A program made the translations under genes and the position numbers. Under the pieces are notes generated by a model, which did not search any database, was not told where the DNA came from, and saw nothing but the letters and a program-made list of their open reading frames with translations. Positions 34,417-43,996 of a stretch of DNA of 55,350 nucleotides are shown piece after piece. This stretch comes from Dehalococcoidia bacterium (lineage in GTDB: Bacteria > Chloroflexota > Dehalococcoidia > GIF9 > AB-539-J10), in assembly GCA_030605765.1 (NCBI GenBank), contig JAUWHP010000045.1, forward strand, positions 1 to 55,350. The letters are read 5' to 3'. Every line of letters starts with the position of its first letter. Positions within the stretch are counted from its first letter, which is position 1.

Positions 34417-37173
34417 TTGATGTCAGCAGAAAAGAACATACAAAATAAGAAAGAGCGCCTGTTATTGCTCTTAGACGGCACTGCTTTAGCGCATCGTGCA
34501 TTTCATGCCTTGCCTCCATTGACAGTACCTAAAACGGGGGAGGCGATAAATGCTGTTTATGGCTTTGCCAGTACATTGCTCAAGATGCTTGCTGAACTTA
34601 AACCGACTCATTGGGCTGTCGCTTTCGATCGCCCCACTCCAACCTTCAGGCACGAAAAATTCAAAGAATATAAGGCACAACGCCCCAAAGCACCAGAGGA
34701 GCTGAAAAGCCAGTTAAAACGCATTCACCAACTGGCGAATAGCTTCCACATTCCTATTTTTGAAATCGATGGCTTTGAAGCCGACGACATTTTGGGCACT
34801 TTGAGCAAGCAGTCTAATGAGCATGGCATTGAAAGTATTATCGTTACCGGCGACAATGACATACTGCAGCTTGTAGTGCCGGGAGTAAAAGCCTTGATGC
34901 CAAGGCGGACATTCAAGGACACGATTCTTTATAACGAACAGGCAGTTAAGCAAAAGTACGGCATCGCACCAGCACAAATCACCGATCTTAAGGCGCTAGC
35001 TGGTGATGCTTCAGATAACATCCCCGGCATTCCAGGCATCGGCGAGAAAACAGCCACTAAATTAATCCAACAATATGGCAGCGTTGAAGGAATCTATGTC
35101 CATATTGAACAGATAGTGCCGAGCAAGCTACAAACAACGCTGCGCCAATATCGATCCCGGGCTTTCCAAAATAAGGAACTAGTCACCATAGTTAGAGATG
35201 TTCCCATTAGTTTAAGCCTAGAAAGCTGCCAGGTAAGCGCCTATGACCGGACTGAGGTGGTAGCGCTATTCCGGGAGCTTGAGTTCATCCAACTGCTACC
35301 CAGATTGCCACAGGACAGTTATCAGCTAACAGTCGACAACTTTCAGAGAGGCACCTATCAAATAATAAACACCGAGCTTGCCCTGAGTCAGTTGTTAGAT
35401 CAACTCAAGGCAACAAATGAAATAGCCATTGACCTCGAAACCGCCCTCACCCCCTCCCTTGAAGGGAAAGGTATTAAGAGTGAGGCCATGGCAGCAAAGT
35501 TGGTGGGAATAGCAATATCTCCAGCTTCAGGAAAAGCATTTTATATGCCGCTAGGACACCGCGGCTTAAACCAACCTGAGCAACTACCACAAGCTCGAGT
35601 CATAGAGGCGCTAAAGCCAATCTTAGAAGCTAAGAACATAGAGAAAATAGCTTATAGTGGTAAACATGATATGGCCGCGTTGGCTAATTATAGAGTGAAG
35701 CTGGAAAATTTGAATTTTGACCTTATGCTTGCCGCTCACCTGCTGGGAGAAAAAAATCTGAGCCTTAAAGCAATTGCCTTCAACAAACTGGGAATTGAAA
35801 TACCGCTCCTCACTGATTTGATTGGCACGGGGAAAAAACAAGTTTCCTTAGCCACACTAGAAATGAGAAAAGTTGCCGATTATGCTTGCACAAATGCTGA
35901 TATCGCCTGGAGCTTAAAAGATAGCTTAGCGAGTGAGCTGAATCAGCAAGGATTATGTCAACTCTTCGACACAGTAGAACTGCCCTTAATTCCAGTTCTT
36001 TTAGCCATGGAGCAAAATGGCATTGCTCTCGACACTCGCTTGCTAAGAGAAATGTCTCTCGAATTAGGCAAGGAAATGATGAATCTAGAAACGCAAATCT
36101 ATAACAGCATCGGCTATAAATTCAACATCAATTCCTCCCACCAACTAGCTGGTGTGCTGTTTGAACAACTCAAACTACCCCGGTCTCGCAAAACAAAAAC
36201 CGGGTATTCCACACAGGCCTCGGTGCTTGAAGAATTAAAAGGCCTCCACCCCATAGTTGAACTTGTGTTGCAGTATCGTCAACTCGGTAAACTTAAATCA
36301 ACGTATGTTGATGCTCTACCTGCGCTTGTCAATCCTGAAACTGGCAGAGTGCACACCAATTTTAACCAAACAGGCACTTCCACGGGACGGCTTTCCTCGA
36401 ACGAGCCGAACTTACAAAATATCCCTGTAAGAGGAAAACTGGGAAATAGAATACGGCAAGCTATTATTGCCCCACCTGGTTCATATCTCTTAAGTGCTGA
36501 TTACTCCCAGGTTGACCTCAGGGCGCTAGCGCATCTTTCCCAGGATTCTGACCTTATCGCTGCCTTTGCCCACAACGAGGATATCCACACCACAACTGCT
36601 GCAAAACTTTTTGGCGTTCCCCCCGACAACGTAAATGCCGAGATGCGTCGAGTTGCCAAGACGGTTAACTTTGGCATTATTTATGGTATGAGTGATTATG
36701 GATTAGAGCAAGCCACTGAACTTAACCGTGAGGAAGCTACACAATTCATCGCTTTATACTTTGAAAGATATCCCGGGGTAAAGGAATATATTGAGAAAAT
36801 CAAAGAGCAAGCCAGGCGATCAGGCTACGTACAAACAGTGATGGGAAGACGGAGACTCATACCTGAAATCAATTCCCTAAATCGACAGATTCGAGAAGCA
36901 GCAGAGAGGATGGCCATAAATGCCCCTGTGCAAGGAACCTCTGCTGATATTATCAAAATCGCTATGATCAATATATATCGTGAAATGAAAACCCGAAATT
37001 TAAACAGCAAGATGCTCCTTCAAATTCATGATGAACTGCTCTTTGAGGTGCCTCAGGAGGAAATAGAGGAGATGAAATCCCTGCTCACTGAGCTTATGCC
37101 CGAAGCCATTAAGCTTTGTGTACCCTTAACAATAGATATCAAGCTGGGGGAAAACTGGGGTGAGATGGCATAG
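34417..37173 (+). CDS. polA: DNA polymerase I with a repeat-derived insertion and altered proofreading motif
   Basis: This is a 918-residue family A polymerase with all three modules. The 5'-3' exonuclease spans about 1-300 (LLLDGTALAHRAFHALP, DGFEADDILGTLS, GDASDNIPGIPGIGEKTA). A 3'-5' exonuclease-like domain spans about 330-520. The polymerase has motif A DYSQVDLRALAHLS, motif B RRVAKTVNFGIIYG and motif C QIHDELLFEVP. In the proofreading domain, Exo I is DLET (Asp339, Glu341) and the Exo II Asp is present in YSGKHDMAAL, but Exo III reads YACTNAD where active enzymes have YxxxD, so the catalytic Asp is Asn. Directly after Exo I, residues about 343-356 are encoded by a palindromic repeat. Proofreading is therefore doubtful, while repair synthesis should work. 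Confidence 0.96.
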   Translation: MMSAEKNIQNKKERLLLLLDGTALAHRAFHALPPLTVPKTGEAINAVYGFASTLLKMLAELKPTHWAVAFDRPTPTFRHEKFKEYKAQRPKAPEELKSQLKRIHQLANSFHIPIFEIDGFEADDILGTLSKQSNEHGIESIIVTGDNDILQLVVPGVKALMPRRTFKDTILYNEQAVKQKYGIAPAQITDLKALAGDASDNIPGIPGIGEKTATKLIQQYGSVEGIYVHIEQIVPSKLQTTLRQYRSRAFQNKELVTIVRDVPISLSLESCQVSAYDRTEVVALFRELEFIQLLPRLPQDSYQLTVDNFQRGTYQIINTELALSQLLDQLKATNEIAIDLETALTPSLEGKGIKSEAMAAKLVGIAISPASGKAFYMPLGHRGLNQPEQLPQARVIEALKPILEAKNIEKIAYSGKHDMAALANYRVKLENLNFDLMLAAHLLGEKNLSLKAIAFNKLGIEIPLLTDLIGTGKKQVSLATLEMRKVADYACTNADIAWSLKDSLASELNQQGLCQLFDTVELPLIPVLLAMEQNGIALDTRLLREMSLELGKEMMNLETQIYNSIGYKFNINSSHQLAGVLFEQLKLPRSRKTKTGYSTQASVLEELKGLHPIVELVLQYRQLGKLKSTYVDALPALVNPETGRVHTNFNQTGTSTGRLSSNEPNLQNIPVRGKLGNRIRQAIIAPPGSYLLSADYSQVDLRALAHLSQDSDLIAAFAHNEDIHTTTAAKLFGVPPDNVNAEMRRVAKTVNFGIIYGMSDYGLEQATELNREEATQFIALYFERYPGVKEYIEKIKEQARRSGYVQTVMGRRRLIPEINSLNRQIREAAERMAINAPVQGTSADIIKIAMINIYREMKTRNLNSKMLLQIHDELLFEVPQEEIEEMKSLLTELMPEAIKLCVPLTIDIKLGENWGEMA
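35444..35485. repeat. Palindromic repeat in frame inside polA
   Basis: CCTCAC (35445-35450) and GTGAGG (35480-35485) are inverted ends. Between them TCCCTT-G-AAGGGA (35455-35467) forms a second perfect palindrome. Bases 35445-35456 are identical to 2405-2416, and 35473-35485 are identical to 54709-54721. Its reading gives the extra residues ALTPSLEGKGIKSE of PolA. Confidence 0.7.
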
Positions 37174-37230
37174 CTTAACAAATACGAAATCTTCAACTCT
37201 AAATTCCAAATATGGGGATTTTGGATTTGT

Positions 37231-38643
37231 TCAGGATTTCCCCTGAAGATATGCATCAATATCAACCGCAGCTCGTTTGCCAGCTCCCATTGCACTAATA
37301 ACTGTAGCTGCCCCAGTAGCCATGTCACCACCACACCAAACTCCTTCCTTACTTGTTCTGCCTGTAGCATCATCAGTAATTATAGTGCCCCATCTAGTAA
37401 GTTCAAGCCCTTTAGTTGTTGAAGGGATAATCGGATTGGGTCTGGTGCCCAAAGCAACAATTGCCGTGTCTATCTCCATAATGAATTCGGTGTTTGGCTT
37501 TGGTATCGGTCGGCGTCGACCACTTTCGTCGGGTTCGCCAAGCTCCATCTCATATAATTCTACTGCCTTGACCCTGCCTTGCTCATCCCCGATAAATCTC
37601 TTAGGATTAGTTAAAAGCTTGAAAACGATTCCCTCCTCTTCAGCATTGTCTCTTTCTTCAGCTCTGGCTGGCATCTCCACTCTAGAACGTCGATAGATAA
37701 TGTATACTTTTCCGGCTCCAAGTCTTAAGGCGCACCTGGAAGCATCCATAGCTACATTTCCTCCACCAAAAACCACCACTTCTTTCCCTACTTTTATCGG
37801 AGTATCGTATTCAGGGAAGGCATAAGCCTTCATCAAATTTGTTCGAGTAAGGAATTCATTAGCGGAATAAATACCACTCAGATTCTCTCCAGGAATATTC
37901 AGAAACATTGGTGCTCCAGCTCCCGGAGCTAAGAAAACAGCATCAAACCCGTTTCCCAAAAGATCATCTACTGTAGCTATTTTGCCTATCACTTGATCAA
38001 ATTTGATCTCCTCACTCAGAGACCTGACATAATTGGCTTCGGCCTGAACGATGTCTTTAGGCAGCCTAAATTCGGGTATACCATACATCAGCACCCCACC
38101 TGCGACGTGGAGAGCTTCAAATATAGTAACCCCATACCCCAGTTTAGCCAGTTCAGCAGCGCAAGTTAAACCCGCTGGTCCAGAGCCAACCACAGCTACT
38201 CTCTTACCATTAAATCTTGCACAGTTTTTTTGCTGTCCAATAATTTCGGGGTGATATCTTTCCCAATCAGCCACATACCGTTCTAAGCGGCCTATAGCAA
38301 TAGGAGCACCTTTTTTCGCTAAAGCGCAGGTCATCTCACATTGAGTTTCCTGGGGGCAAACTCGCCCACAAATGCCAGGGAGGCTGTTCTTATCTTTAAG
38401 CACCCTCACTGCTTCAGGCATATTACCTTCACTTATCGCTCTTATGAACCCAGGAATATCTATGTCGACGGGGCAGCCATCTATGCATGAAGATTTCTTG
38501 CACTGAATGCAGCGGCTTGCTTCTCTAAGAGCTTGCTCTTCCGTATATCCCAGGGCTACTTCGCTAAAATTCTTCTTTCTTACCAAAGGTTCTTGCTTTG
38601 GCATTGACACGCGATTTAAATCTAATTTCTTCTTCTCACTCAT
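37231..38643 (-). CDS. nfnB: NfnB/GltD-type NADPH flavoprotein subunit of NADH-dependent ferredoxin:NADP oxidoreductase
   Basis: This 470-residue protein has an N-terminal two-[4Fe-4S] domain (CIQCKKSSCIDGCPVDIDIPGF, CGRVCPQETQCEMTC). It continues with the FAD Rossmann segment VAVVGSGPAGLTCAAELAKLGY and the NADPH-binding VVVFGGGNVAMDASRCALRLGA with YRRSRVEMPA, whose arginines suit the 2'-phosphate. GGDMATGAATVISAMGAGKRAA closes the fold. It overlaps the 281-residue NfnA-like gene by eight bases, the arrangement of the electron-bifurcating transhydrogenase NfnAB. Alone it would be annotated as glutamate synthase small subunit, but no large subunit is present, so NfnB is preferred. Confidence 0.9.
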   Translation of the reverse strand: MSEKKKLDLNRVSMPKQEPLVRKKNFSEVALGYTEEQALREASRCIQCKKSSCIDGCPVDIDIPGFIRAISEGNMPEAVRVLKDKNSLPGICGRVCPQETQCEMTCALAKKGAPIAIGRLERYVADWERYHPEIIGQQKNCARFNGKRVAVVGSGPAGLTCAAELAKLGYGVTIFEALHVAGGVLMYGIPEFRLPKDIVQAEANYVRSLSEEIKFDQVIGKIATVDDLLGNGFDAVFLAPGAGAPMFLNIPGENLSGIYSANEFLTRTNLMKAYAFPEYDTPIKVGKEVVVFGGGNVAMDASRCALRLGAGKVYIIYRRSRVEMPARAEERDNAEEEGIVFKLLTNPKRFIGDEQGRVKAVELYEMELGEPDESGRRRPIPKPNTEFIMEIDTAIVALGTRPNPIIPSTTKGLELTRWGTIITDDATGRTSKEGVWCGGDMATGAATVISAMGAGKRAAVDIDAYLQGKS

Positions 38644-39481
38644 TTACTATCGCCCCTGCCATCTTCTTTTTCCAGAGCTCTAGCGATTCCTTTTCTTCAT
38701 CTAAATAAGTACGCTGACGCTTCATCAGCAAATCCCAATCAACTTCATGCCCATCAAAATCTGGCCCATCCACACAGGCAAACTTAGTTTCACCACCTAT
38801 CGATACACGACAGCAGCCACACATTCCGGTGCCATCAACCATTATGGGGTTAAGACTGACGATGGTTTTCACACCAAAAGGCTTGGTAGTCAAGGAGCAA
38901 AATTTCATCATTACTGTAGGGCCAATAGCAATTACCCTTCCAATTCTTGTTTCTTGCAAAAGCTCCTTCAATGGCTCAGTCACAAGTCCTTTACGCTTAT
39001 ACGAGCCATCATCGGTAGTCACAATAAGCTCGTCGCTTACGCTGCCTAACCGCTCTTCCCAGAAAACGAGATCTTTCGTACGGAATCCCATAATTGATAC
39101 AACTCTGTTACCAGCTTTCCTCATCGCCCGAGCAATGGGCACTATGGTGGCAATCGCAAATCCCCCAGCAACGCAGACGACAGTGCCGAATTGTTCAATC
39201 TCTGTAGGCCGGCCTAGTGGACCAACAAAATCAACTATACTATCACCTGTATTGAGCACAGCCAATTTCCTGGTAGATGTGCCTACTTCCATGAAAACAA
39301 TGGTCACACTCCCCTCTTTTCCATCCCAATCAGCGATGGTCAACGGAATACGTTCTCCCTTTTCATCAATTCTAACAATGATGAACTGGCCCGCTTGGGC
39401 TTTCCTGGCTACCCCAGGTGCTTCAATTTTGAGCAGGTGAATTTCTGAAGTGAGATCCTCTCTGTCCAAGATCCTGTACAT
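38636..39481 (-). CDS. nfnA: NfnA-type FAD/[2Fe-2S]/NAD subunit
   Basis: This 281-residue ferredoxin-NADP reductase-like protein of the sulfide dehydrogenase/dihydroorotate dehydrogenase electron-transfer type has an N-terminal FAD barrel (RIPLTIADWDGKEG), a central nucleotide-binding domain (VVCVAGGFAIATIVPIARAM, VVSIMGFRTKDLVFWEE) and a C-terminal cysteine cluster MCGCCRVSIGGETKFACVDGPDFDGHEVD for the [2Fe-2S] centre. With NfnB it would couple NADH and reduced ferredoxin to NADP reduction. It starts divergently from mutM. Confidence 0.9.
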   Translation of the reverse strand: MYRILDREDLTSEIHLLKIEAPGVARKAQAGQFIIVRIDEKGERIPLTIADWDGKEGSVTIVFMEVGTSTRKLAVLNTGDSIVDFVGPLGRPTEIEQFGTVVCVAGGFAIATIVPIARAMRKAGNRVVSIMGFRTKDLVFWEERLGSVSDELIVTTDDGSYKRKGLVTEPLKELLQETRIGRVIAIGPTVMMKFCSLTTKPFGVKTIVSLNPIMVDGTGMCGCCRVSIGGETKFACVDGPDFDGHEVDWDLLMKRQRTYLDEEKESLELWKKKMAGAIVNE

Positions 39482-39572
39482 ATACCCCCCTTAGTGGCTC
39501 ATCGTAGAATCAGGCAATTATAGCACTGAAGGTTGGATTTTATAAGGTTTACGTTGTTAAACTAATCAGGAA

Positions 39573-40385
39573 ATGCCTGAGTTACCCGAAGTAGAGACGA
39601 TAAAGAATGAACTTTTACCCTGGGTACGTGGGCAAAGCTTCACTCAGGTTACCATTTTTGATCCTAAAATAGTGTTCTGCGCTTCCACCGAGGAATTTCC
39701 TCGCAACCTGGTTGCCCAGAGGGTAGAAAACCTTGAACGCCGCGGGAAATATCTCATATTCAATTTAGCCAGCAAACAAGTGCTAATCATGCACTTAAAA
39801 ATGACTGGTGTCCTCCTGCTAAATCCTAGAACGTTTGATTCATATGCCAGGGCAGCTTTTAGTTTTTCCAATGATATTCAAATTGTTTTCAGCGATCGAC
39901 GCCGGCTGGGGGCAATATGGCTGGCAGAAAATGCTGATGCTGTGGTAGGCAAACTAGGACCTGAGCCATTAAGCGACGATTTCACTCTTGATGCTCTGGC
40001 ACAGCTATTGGAAAAGCACCACATTCCTATAAAGGCAGCCCTCATTGATCAAAATCTCATTGCCGGCATTGGTAACATGTATGCCGATGAAATTCTTTTC
40101 GCTGCCAAAATTCACCCTTTGAGAAAAGCAAATGCCTTGACACCCCAAGAAATACAAATCCTACATCGCTGCATCCGTGAAATCCTATGGTCAGCTATAA
40201 ACAGCAAAGGTGCCAGCGTTAGTACCTATATTAGGCCCGAAAGGCAGATTGGCACAGCCCAGTTGGCTTTCAAGGTTGCTCATCAATACGGCAAACTCTG
40301 CCCCATTTGCGGCACATCAATCCAGCGGGTTCTGGTGCGAGGTCGGGGCAGCTACTTCTGCCCCAATTGCCAACCTCTACTATAG
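39573..40385 (+). CDS. mutM: Formamidopyrimidine-DNA glycosylase
   Basis: This 270-residue base-excision repair enzyme removes 8-oxoguanine and formamidopyrimidines. The catalytic N-terminus MPELPEVETIKNEL (Pro2, Glu3) is exact, Lys in LKMTGVLLL matches the conserved lysine, and the helix-two-turn-helix GIGNMYADEILFAAKIHP is intact. The C-terminal zinc finger is CPICGTSIQRVLVRGRGSYFCPNC. ATG lies after a weak site, and the protein must begin there for Pro2 catalysis. Confidence 0.96.
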   Translation: MPELPEVETIKNELLPWVRGQSFTQVTIFDPKIVFCASTEEFPRNLVAQRVENLERRGKYLIFNLASKQVLIMHLKMTGVLLLNPRTFDSYARAAFSFSNDIQIVFSDRRRLGAIWLAENADAVVGKLGPEPLSDDFTLDALAQLLEKHHIPIKAALIDQNLIAGIGNMYADEILFAAKIHPLRKANALTPQEIQILHRCIREILWSAINSKGASVSTYIRPERQIGTAQLAFKVAHQYGKLCPICGTSIQRVLVRGRGSYFCPNCQPLL

Positions 40386-40416
40386 CACTCAAAATTCAAT
40401 TAACACCAATAGATAT

Positions 40417-40872
40417 TTACCAGGGCCGTTTTTCAATTGCCAGTTGCTCCCGGGAATCCTTCAATCTCGAAGAAATAAGCTCAGCCAGATTCTCCATCAC
40501 AATCGCGCCAAGGTGAGCATTAGTTCGACACAGGTTACTCATTTCACCACCATCAATAACAATAACCGTACCCTTTTCCATGCATATTGCTCCAGCTGTA
40601 AACACATGTGGTTTCACCAAGGCAGACCAGCCAAAAGCTCCGCCCGCAGAAACAGACCGCACAAGCAGTGGTTTAGTTTGCGCTTCTCTTATCTCGATAG
40701 ATATTCTCCCTTCTTTTACCACATACAGGTTTTTGGCTTTGTCACCTTCATGGAAAATAACTGCTCCTGTATCATAACTTTCTTCGTGGCAGATCCTATC
40801 TACCAATCTGATATCATCATCACCAAGTCCTTTGAAGTATTCAGCTTTCCTGAGTGTATCTATATAGCTCAT
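40417..40872 (-). CDS. Cyclic nucleotide-binding domain protein
   Basis: This 151-residue protein consists essentially of one cNMP-binding beta-roll: FKGLGDDDIRLVDRICHEESYDTGAVIFHEGDKAKNLYVVKEGRISIEI, then GGAFGWSALVKPHVFTAGAICMEKGTVIVIDG. The canonical phosphate-binding cassette (FGE...RxA) is altered to FGWSAL...FTA, so cyclic nucleotide binding is doubtful. No helix-turn-helix is present, unlike Crp/Fnr regulators. It lies on the same strand as the histidine kinase and 155 bases beyond it, and may be a sensor partner. Confidence 0.82.
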   Translation of the reverse strand: MSYIDTLRKAEYFKGLGDDDIRLVDRICHEESYDTGAVIFHEGDKAKNLYVVKEGRISIEIREAQTKPLLVRSVSAGGAFGWSALVKPHVFTAGAICMEKGTVIVIDGGEMSNLCRTNAHLGAIVMENLAELISSRLKDSREQLAIEKRPW

Positions 40873-41027
40873 ATCAACCCCCTTCCCTATTCGTTATTCC
40901 TAACTATACTACCCAACCACTATATTATCAACAACTAATGCTGTAGTATAATTTTCACTCCACAAACTGAGAGGCACAGCATACTATACAAGATGAAATG
41001 ACGCTTTCTCGCCACGGCTTTACAAAG

Positions 41028-43049
41028 CTACACTGGCGCCTCAACTATTACTGACGTTCCCTTACCCGGTTCAGAGTTTATTTCCAGGTTGCCACCCAAT
41101 AATCGTACTCTCTCTTGCATGCCAACCAAACCAAGCTTGCCGTCCCGGGATAGATCGTCTATCTTTCCAAGGGCCTGAAATCCGATGCCATTATCTCTTA
41201 CGCTGGCAGTGATTTTGTTTTCCGCGAATTCAATCAACACTTCAGCGTTTGAGGCATGAGAATGTCTTCCAACATTTCTCAATGCTTCCTGGATAATACG
41301 AAAGAGAAGCAATTCAACTTCTGGTACGAACCTTCGCTCAGAGCCATGTACCTGTAAGCTGATCCTTATCCCATACGTAGTCTTGAATTCTCGGCTGACC
41401 CAGTGCAATGCAGCAAGCAAACCCACATCGTCGAGAATAGCGGGGCGTAGGTCACGACTAAGGTATCGCACTCCTTGCACTATATCTTTAACCTGTTCGT
41501 GAATAGCCCATAGCTCTCTAGCCTCCTCCAAAGGCAGATTCTCCTGACTGTCCGAGAAATTTTCCAGCCTATGGAGCAAAGCAATAAGGTTTTGAGCAGT
41601 GCTATCATGGAGTTCACGAGAAATACGCAGGCGCTCATCCTCCTGAGCTTTAGTGATCTGCCGGACATAAGAGCGCAGGCTTTCCTGCATTTTTGCCTCT
41701 TCGGTTATATCTCGAGCAATGTTTTGAAAGGCTTTGGATTGACCATCACCGTAAATTAGATTGGTGGTTAACCTCAGTGTAGCCTGAGTACCATCCTTTC
41801 GTATGAGGTGTTGTCTGTAAGGTTGTTGAACGGGTTCGCCATGAAGCAAGGAACGCCGCACCTCATTTGCTGTTTCCAAGTCCTCCGGCGAAAGAAAATC
41901 TTTCGTCTTCATATTGGACAATTTCTCTTTACTAAACCCCGTGAGCATTTCGCTTGCTCTGTTAGCGGATATGATATTACCCTCCAGGTCATCGATCCAG
42001 ATGGCATCGTGAGCATTCTCGAATAGCTCGCGGTAGTGCTTTTCGGACCGACGCAGTTGATCCGTTATTATTAACTGGTCCTGGTGGAGGCGAGCATTAT
42101 CAATGGCGGTGCCAACTTCATTACCCATAACTGTAAGCAGGGCTATGTCCTTAGCAGTAAATTGTCTATATTGATGCATACCTATGCATAGTGTGCCCAC
42201 AACTCGAGCTCTGGATCTCATAGGGACTATAAGTTGCGAATGAAGCCCTTCTTTCCTCACCACTTCCCTGCTCAATCTGGGATCCAGGGACGCATCTTCT
42301 ACTACTAAGGGCTCCCCTGTTTCCGCAACACGTCCATTAAAGCCTTCCCCCAGTTTCATCCTCTCCACGCCACCGGCAAATTCTAAAGATACCCCTTCAC
42401 TGGATATGAGCATCAAGGCATTTGCCTCTTCCTCAAGACTAAATACGAGGACGATGTCCACTCCCATTACGCTCATGATCATAACGGTAGCAGAACGTAG
42501 GAGCGGCTCCAACTCTGGAGATTGTGTGAGTAAGTTAGATAATCTGCTCAGGGCAGCTAGGTCTTTCTCATGTTTCATTGTGCTTCGAATTTGAGTGCGG
42601 AGCTTGCCTTGAGATATCGCCACTATTTCTCTAACCTGTTCTCGTTGCTCTATGGCCTGCATCCGCTCGCTTCGCGCCTTGAACCAGAGATTTGTCGTGA
42701 CGCCTGCCAAGATTACAATGGTCGTCTCAAACAAAGCATCAACGGGATTCACGGAAATGAAAACAGCTCGAGGTAACATAAGAAGCAAAACAGCGGAGCT
42801 TGCAACTAACCCAGTTGTGGCGCCGAAGGTATAGCCAGCATAGACTATAAGAGCAAGATAAAACACGCGATCTGCTGTGTGGCGGCTCAAACCAAAGAGC
42901 GAATTGTACGATAACAGAGTGGGTATACCCATCTGCTCAAAATAGTGATTAGCCGTACAAAGCATAAGAAGAGTCAATATAATCCAGAAATGGTAGCTTC
43001 GTACGTCTATCTTGGCTTTTGGGAGCATTTTCGATGGTATATCACTCAA
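41028..43049 (-). CDS. Membrane sensor histidine kinase with GAF and PAS domains (NarL-type partner)
   Basis: This is a 673-residue kinase. The N-terminal part (about 18-120) has four hydrophobic helices. A GAF domain spans about 175-320 (LLRSATVMIMSVMGVDIVLVFS ... LGEGFNGRVAETGEPLVVEDA). A PAS domain spans about 335-455 (YRELFENAHDAIWIDDLEGNIISANRASEMLTGFS). The HisKA_3 dimerisation helix has RISRELHDSTAQNLIALLHRLENF with the phospho-accepting His. The ATPase has an N-box, QEALRNVGRHS, DNGIGF, and GLVGMQERVRLLGG. The regulator gene is one base upstream, so the two are cotranscribed and probably a cognate pair. The signal is unknown. Confidence 0.92.
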   Translation of the reverse strand: MSDIPSKMLPKAKIDVRSYHFWIILTLLMLCTANHYFEQMGIPTLLSYNSLFGLSRHTADRVFYLALIVYAGYTFGATTGLVASSAVLLLMLPRAVFISVNPVDALFETTIVILAGVTTNLWFKARSERMQAIEQREQVREIVAISQGKLRTQIRSTMKHEKDLAALSRLSNLLTQSPELEPLLRSATVMIMSVMGVDIVLVFSLEEEANALMLISSEGVSLEFAGGVERMKLGEGFNGRVAETGEPLVVEDASLDPRLSREVVRKEGLHSQLIVPMRSRARVVGTLCIGMHQYRQFTAKDIALLTVMGNEVGTAIDNARLHQDQLIITDQLRRSEKHYRELFENAHDAIWIDDLEGNIISANRASEMLTGFSKEKLSNMKTKDFLSPEDLETANEVRRSLLHGEPVQQPYRQHLIRKDGTQATLRLTTNLIYGDGQSKAFQNIARDITEEAKMQESLRSYVRQITKAQEDERLRISRELHDSTAQNLIALLHRLENFSDSQENLPLEEARELWAIHEQVKDIVQGVRYLSRDLRPAILDDVGLLAALHWVSREFKTTYGIRISLQVHGSERRFVPEVELLLFRIIQEALRNVGRHSHASNAEVLIEFAENKITASVRDNGIGFQALGKIDDLSRDGKLGLVGMQERVRLLGGNLEINSEPGKGTSVIVEAPV

Positions 43050-43050
43050 G

Positions 43051-43740
43051 TCATTTACCAGAGGAAATATCTTCTAACGTGAACCAGTCATGTCTCAGCC
43101 CTTCCATAACTGCCTCAATACGGGACCCAACACCCAATTTATTGAAGATGCTTGTCAAATGGCTTTCGATAGTATGTACGCTAAGGAAGAGCTCGCTGGC
43201 AATCTCCTTGTTGCTCATCCCCGCAGCAGCCATTTTCAATACTTCAAGCTCTCGATCAGTCAATCCTTCCAGTTCTTTCTCAGGTTCCTCTTTCACACTC
43301 TTCTTCCTAAAACGCTCTACCAGCTTCCGGGCTACTGCAGGATGAAGCACTGTCTCCCCCCTATACACAGTGCGAATGGCGTCGACGAGCTCGTGCCCGC
43401 TCATATCCTTCAATAGATAACCAGCAGCGCCTGCCTCTAAGATAGGGAAAATGTACTCCTCATAATCATAAGCAGTAAGTATCAACATGATTGTGCGGGG
43501 ATCAAGTTGTTTTATCTGCTTCGCAGCTTCGATTCCATTAAGCTTGGGCATAGAAATATCTAAGATGACAATATCAGGTTTGAGTTCTCCTGTTAACCGT
43601 ACAGCTTCTTCACCATCACTAGCTTCACCCACCACCTTAATATCCCGCTCACGATCTAGAAACTGGCGGATGCCCTGGCGAACTACCTTATGATCCTCAG
43701 CAAGCAAAACAGTAATCTTCCCCATGCGCATACTCTCCAT
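43051..43740 (-). CDS. NarL/LuxR-family response regulator
   Basis: This 229-residue regulator has a receiver domain (about 8-125) with acidic pocket AEDHK, phosphorylation site Asp61 in IVILDISMPKLNG, the switch Thr/Ser region LILTAYD and Lys in YLLKD. A LuxR-type helix-turn-helix follows (about 155-215): LTDRELEVLKMAAAGMSNKEIASELFLSVHTIESHLTSIFNKLGV. ATG at codon 6 is an alternative start. It is divergent from the Lrp-type gene and redox operon beginning at 43997, which are natural candidate targets. Confidence 0.93.
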   Translation of the reverse strand: MESMRMGKITVLLAEDHKVVRQGIRQFLDRERDIKVVGEASDGEEAVRLTGELKPDIVILDISMPKLNGIEAAKQIKQLDPRTIMLILTAYDYEEYIFPILEAGAAGYLLKDMSGHELVDAIRTVYRGETVLHPAVARKLVERFRKKSVKEEPEKELEGLTDRELEVLKMAAAGMSNKEIASELFLSVHTIESHLTSIFNKLGVGSRIEAVMEGLRHDWFTLEDISSGK

Positions 43741-43996
43741 CGTGAGTTATATTCCTAGTGTCCCTCTCCTATCTCGTATTCTAACTTATTTGACTATTTG
43801 CTTCAACGCGCAATAAGAAGAACCAGTGATGTTTACTTTGCATCAATGAAAACCCTGTATGTGGAGTAGTCAAACCACCTGGCATCAAGGTTCCTTATTT
43901 CAGGGTTTCCTGGGAGTCAAGAAAGGTTGAATGCAGGGATGCTGGCCGGTATGAGAAATGGTTGAATTAAAGTACAAAAAATAAGGAGGGAAAGAA

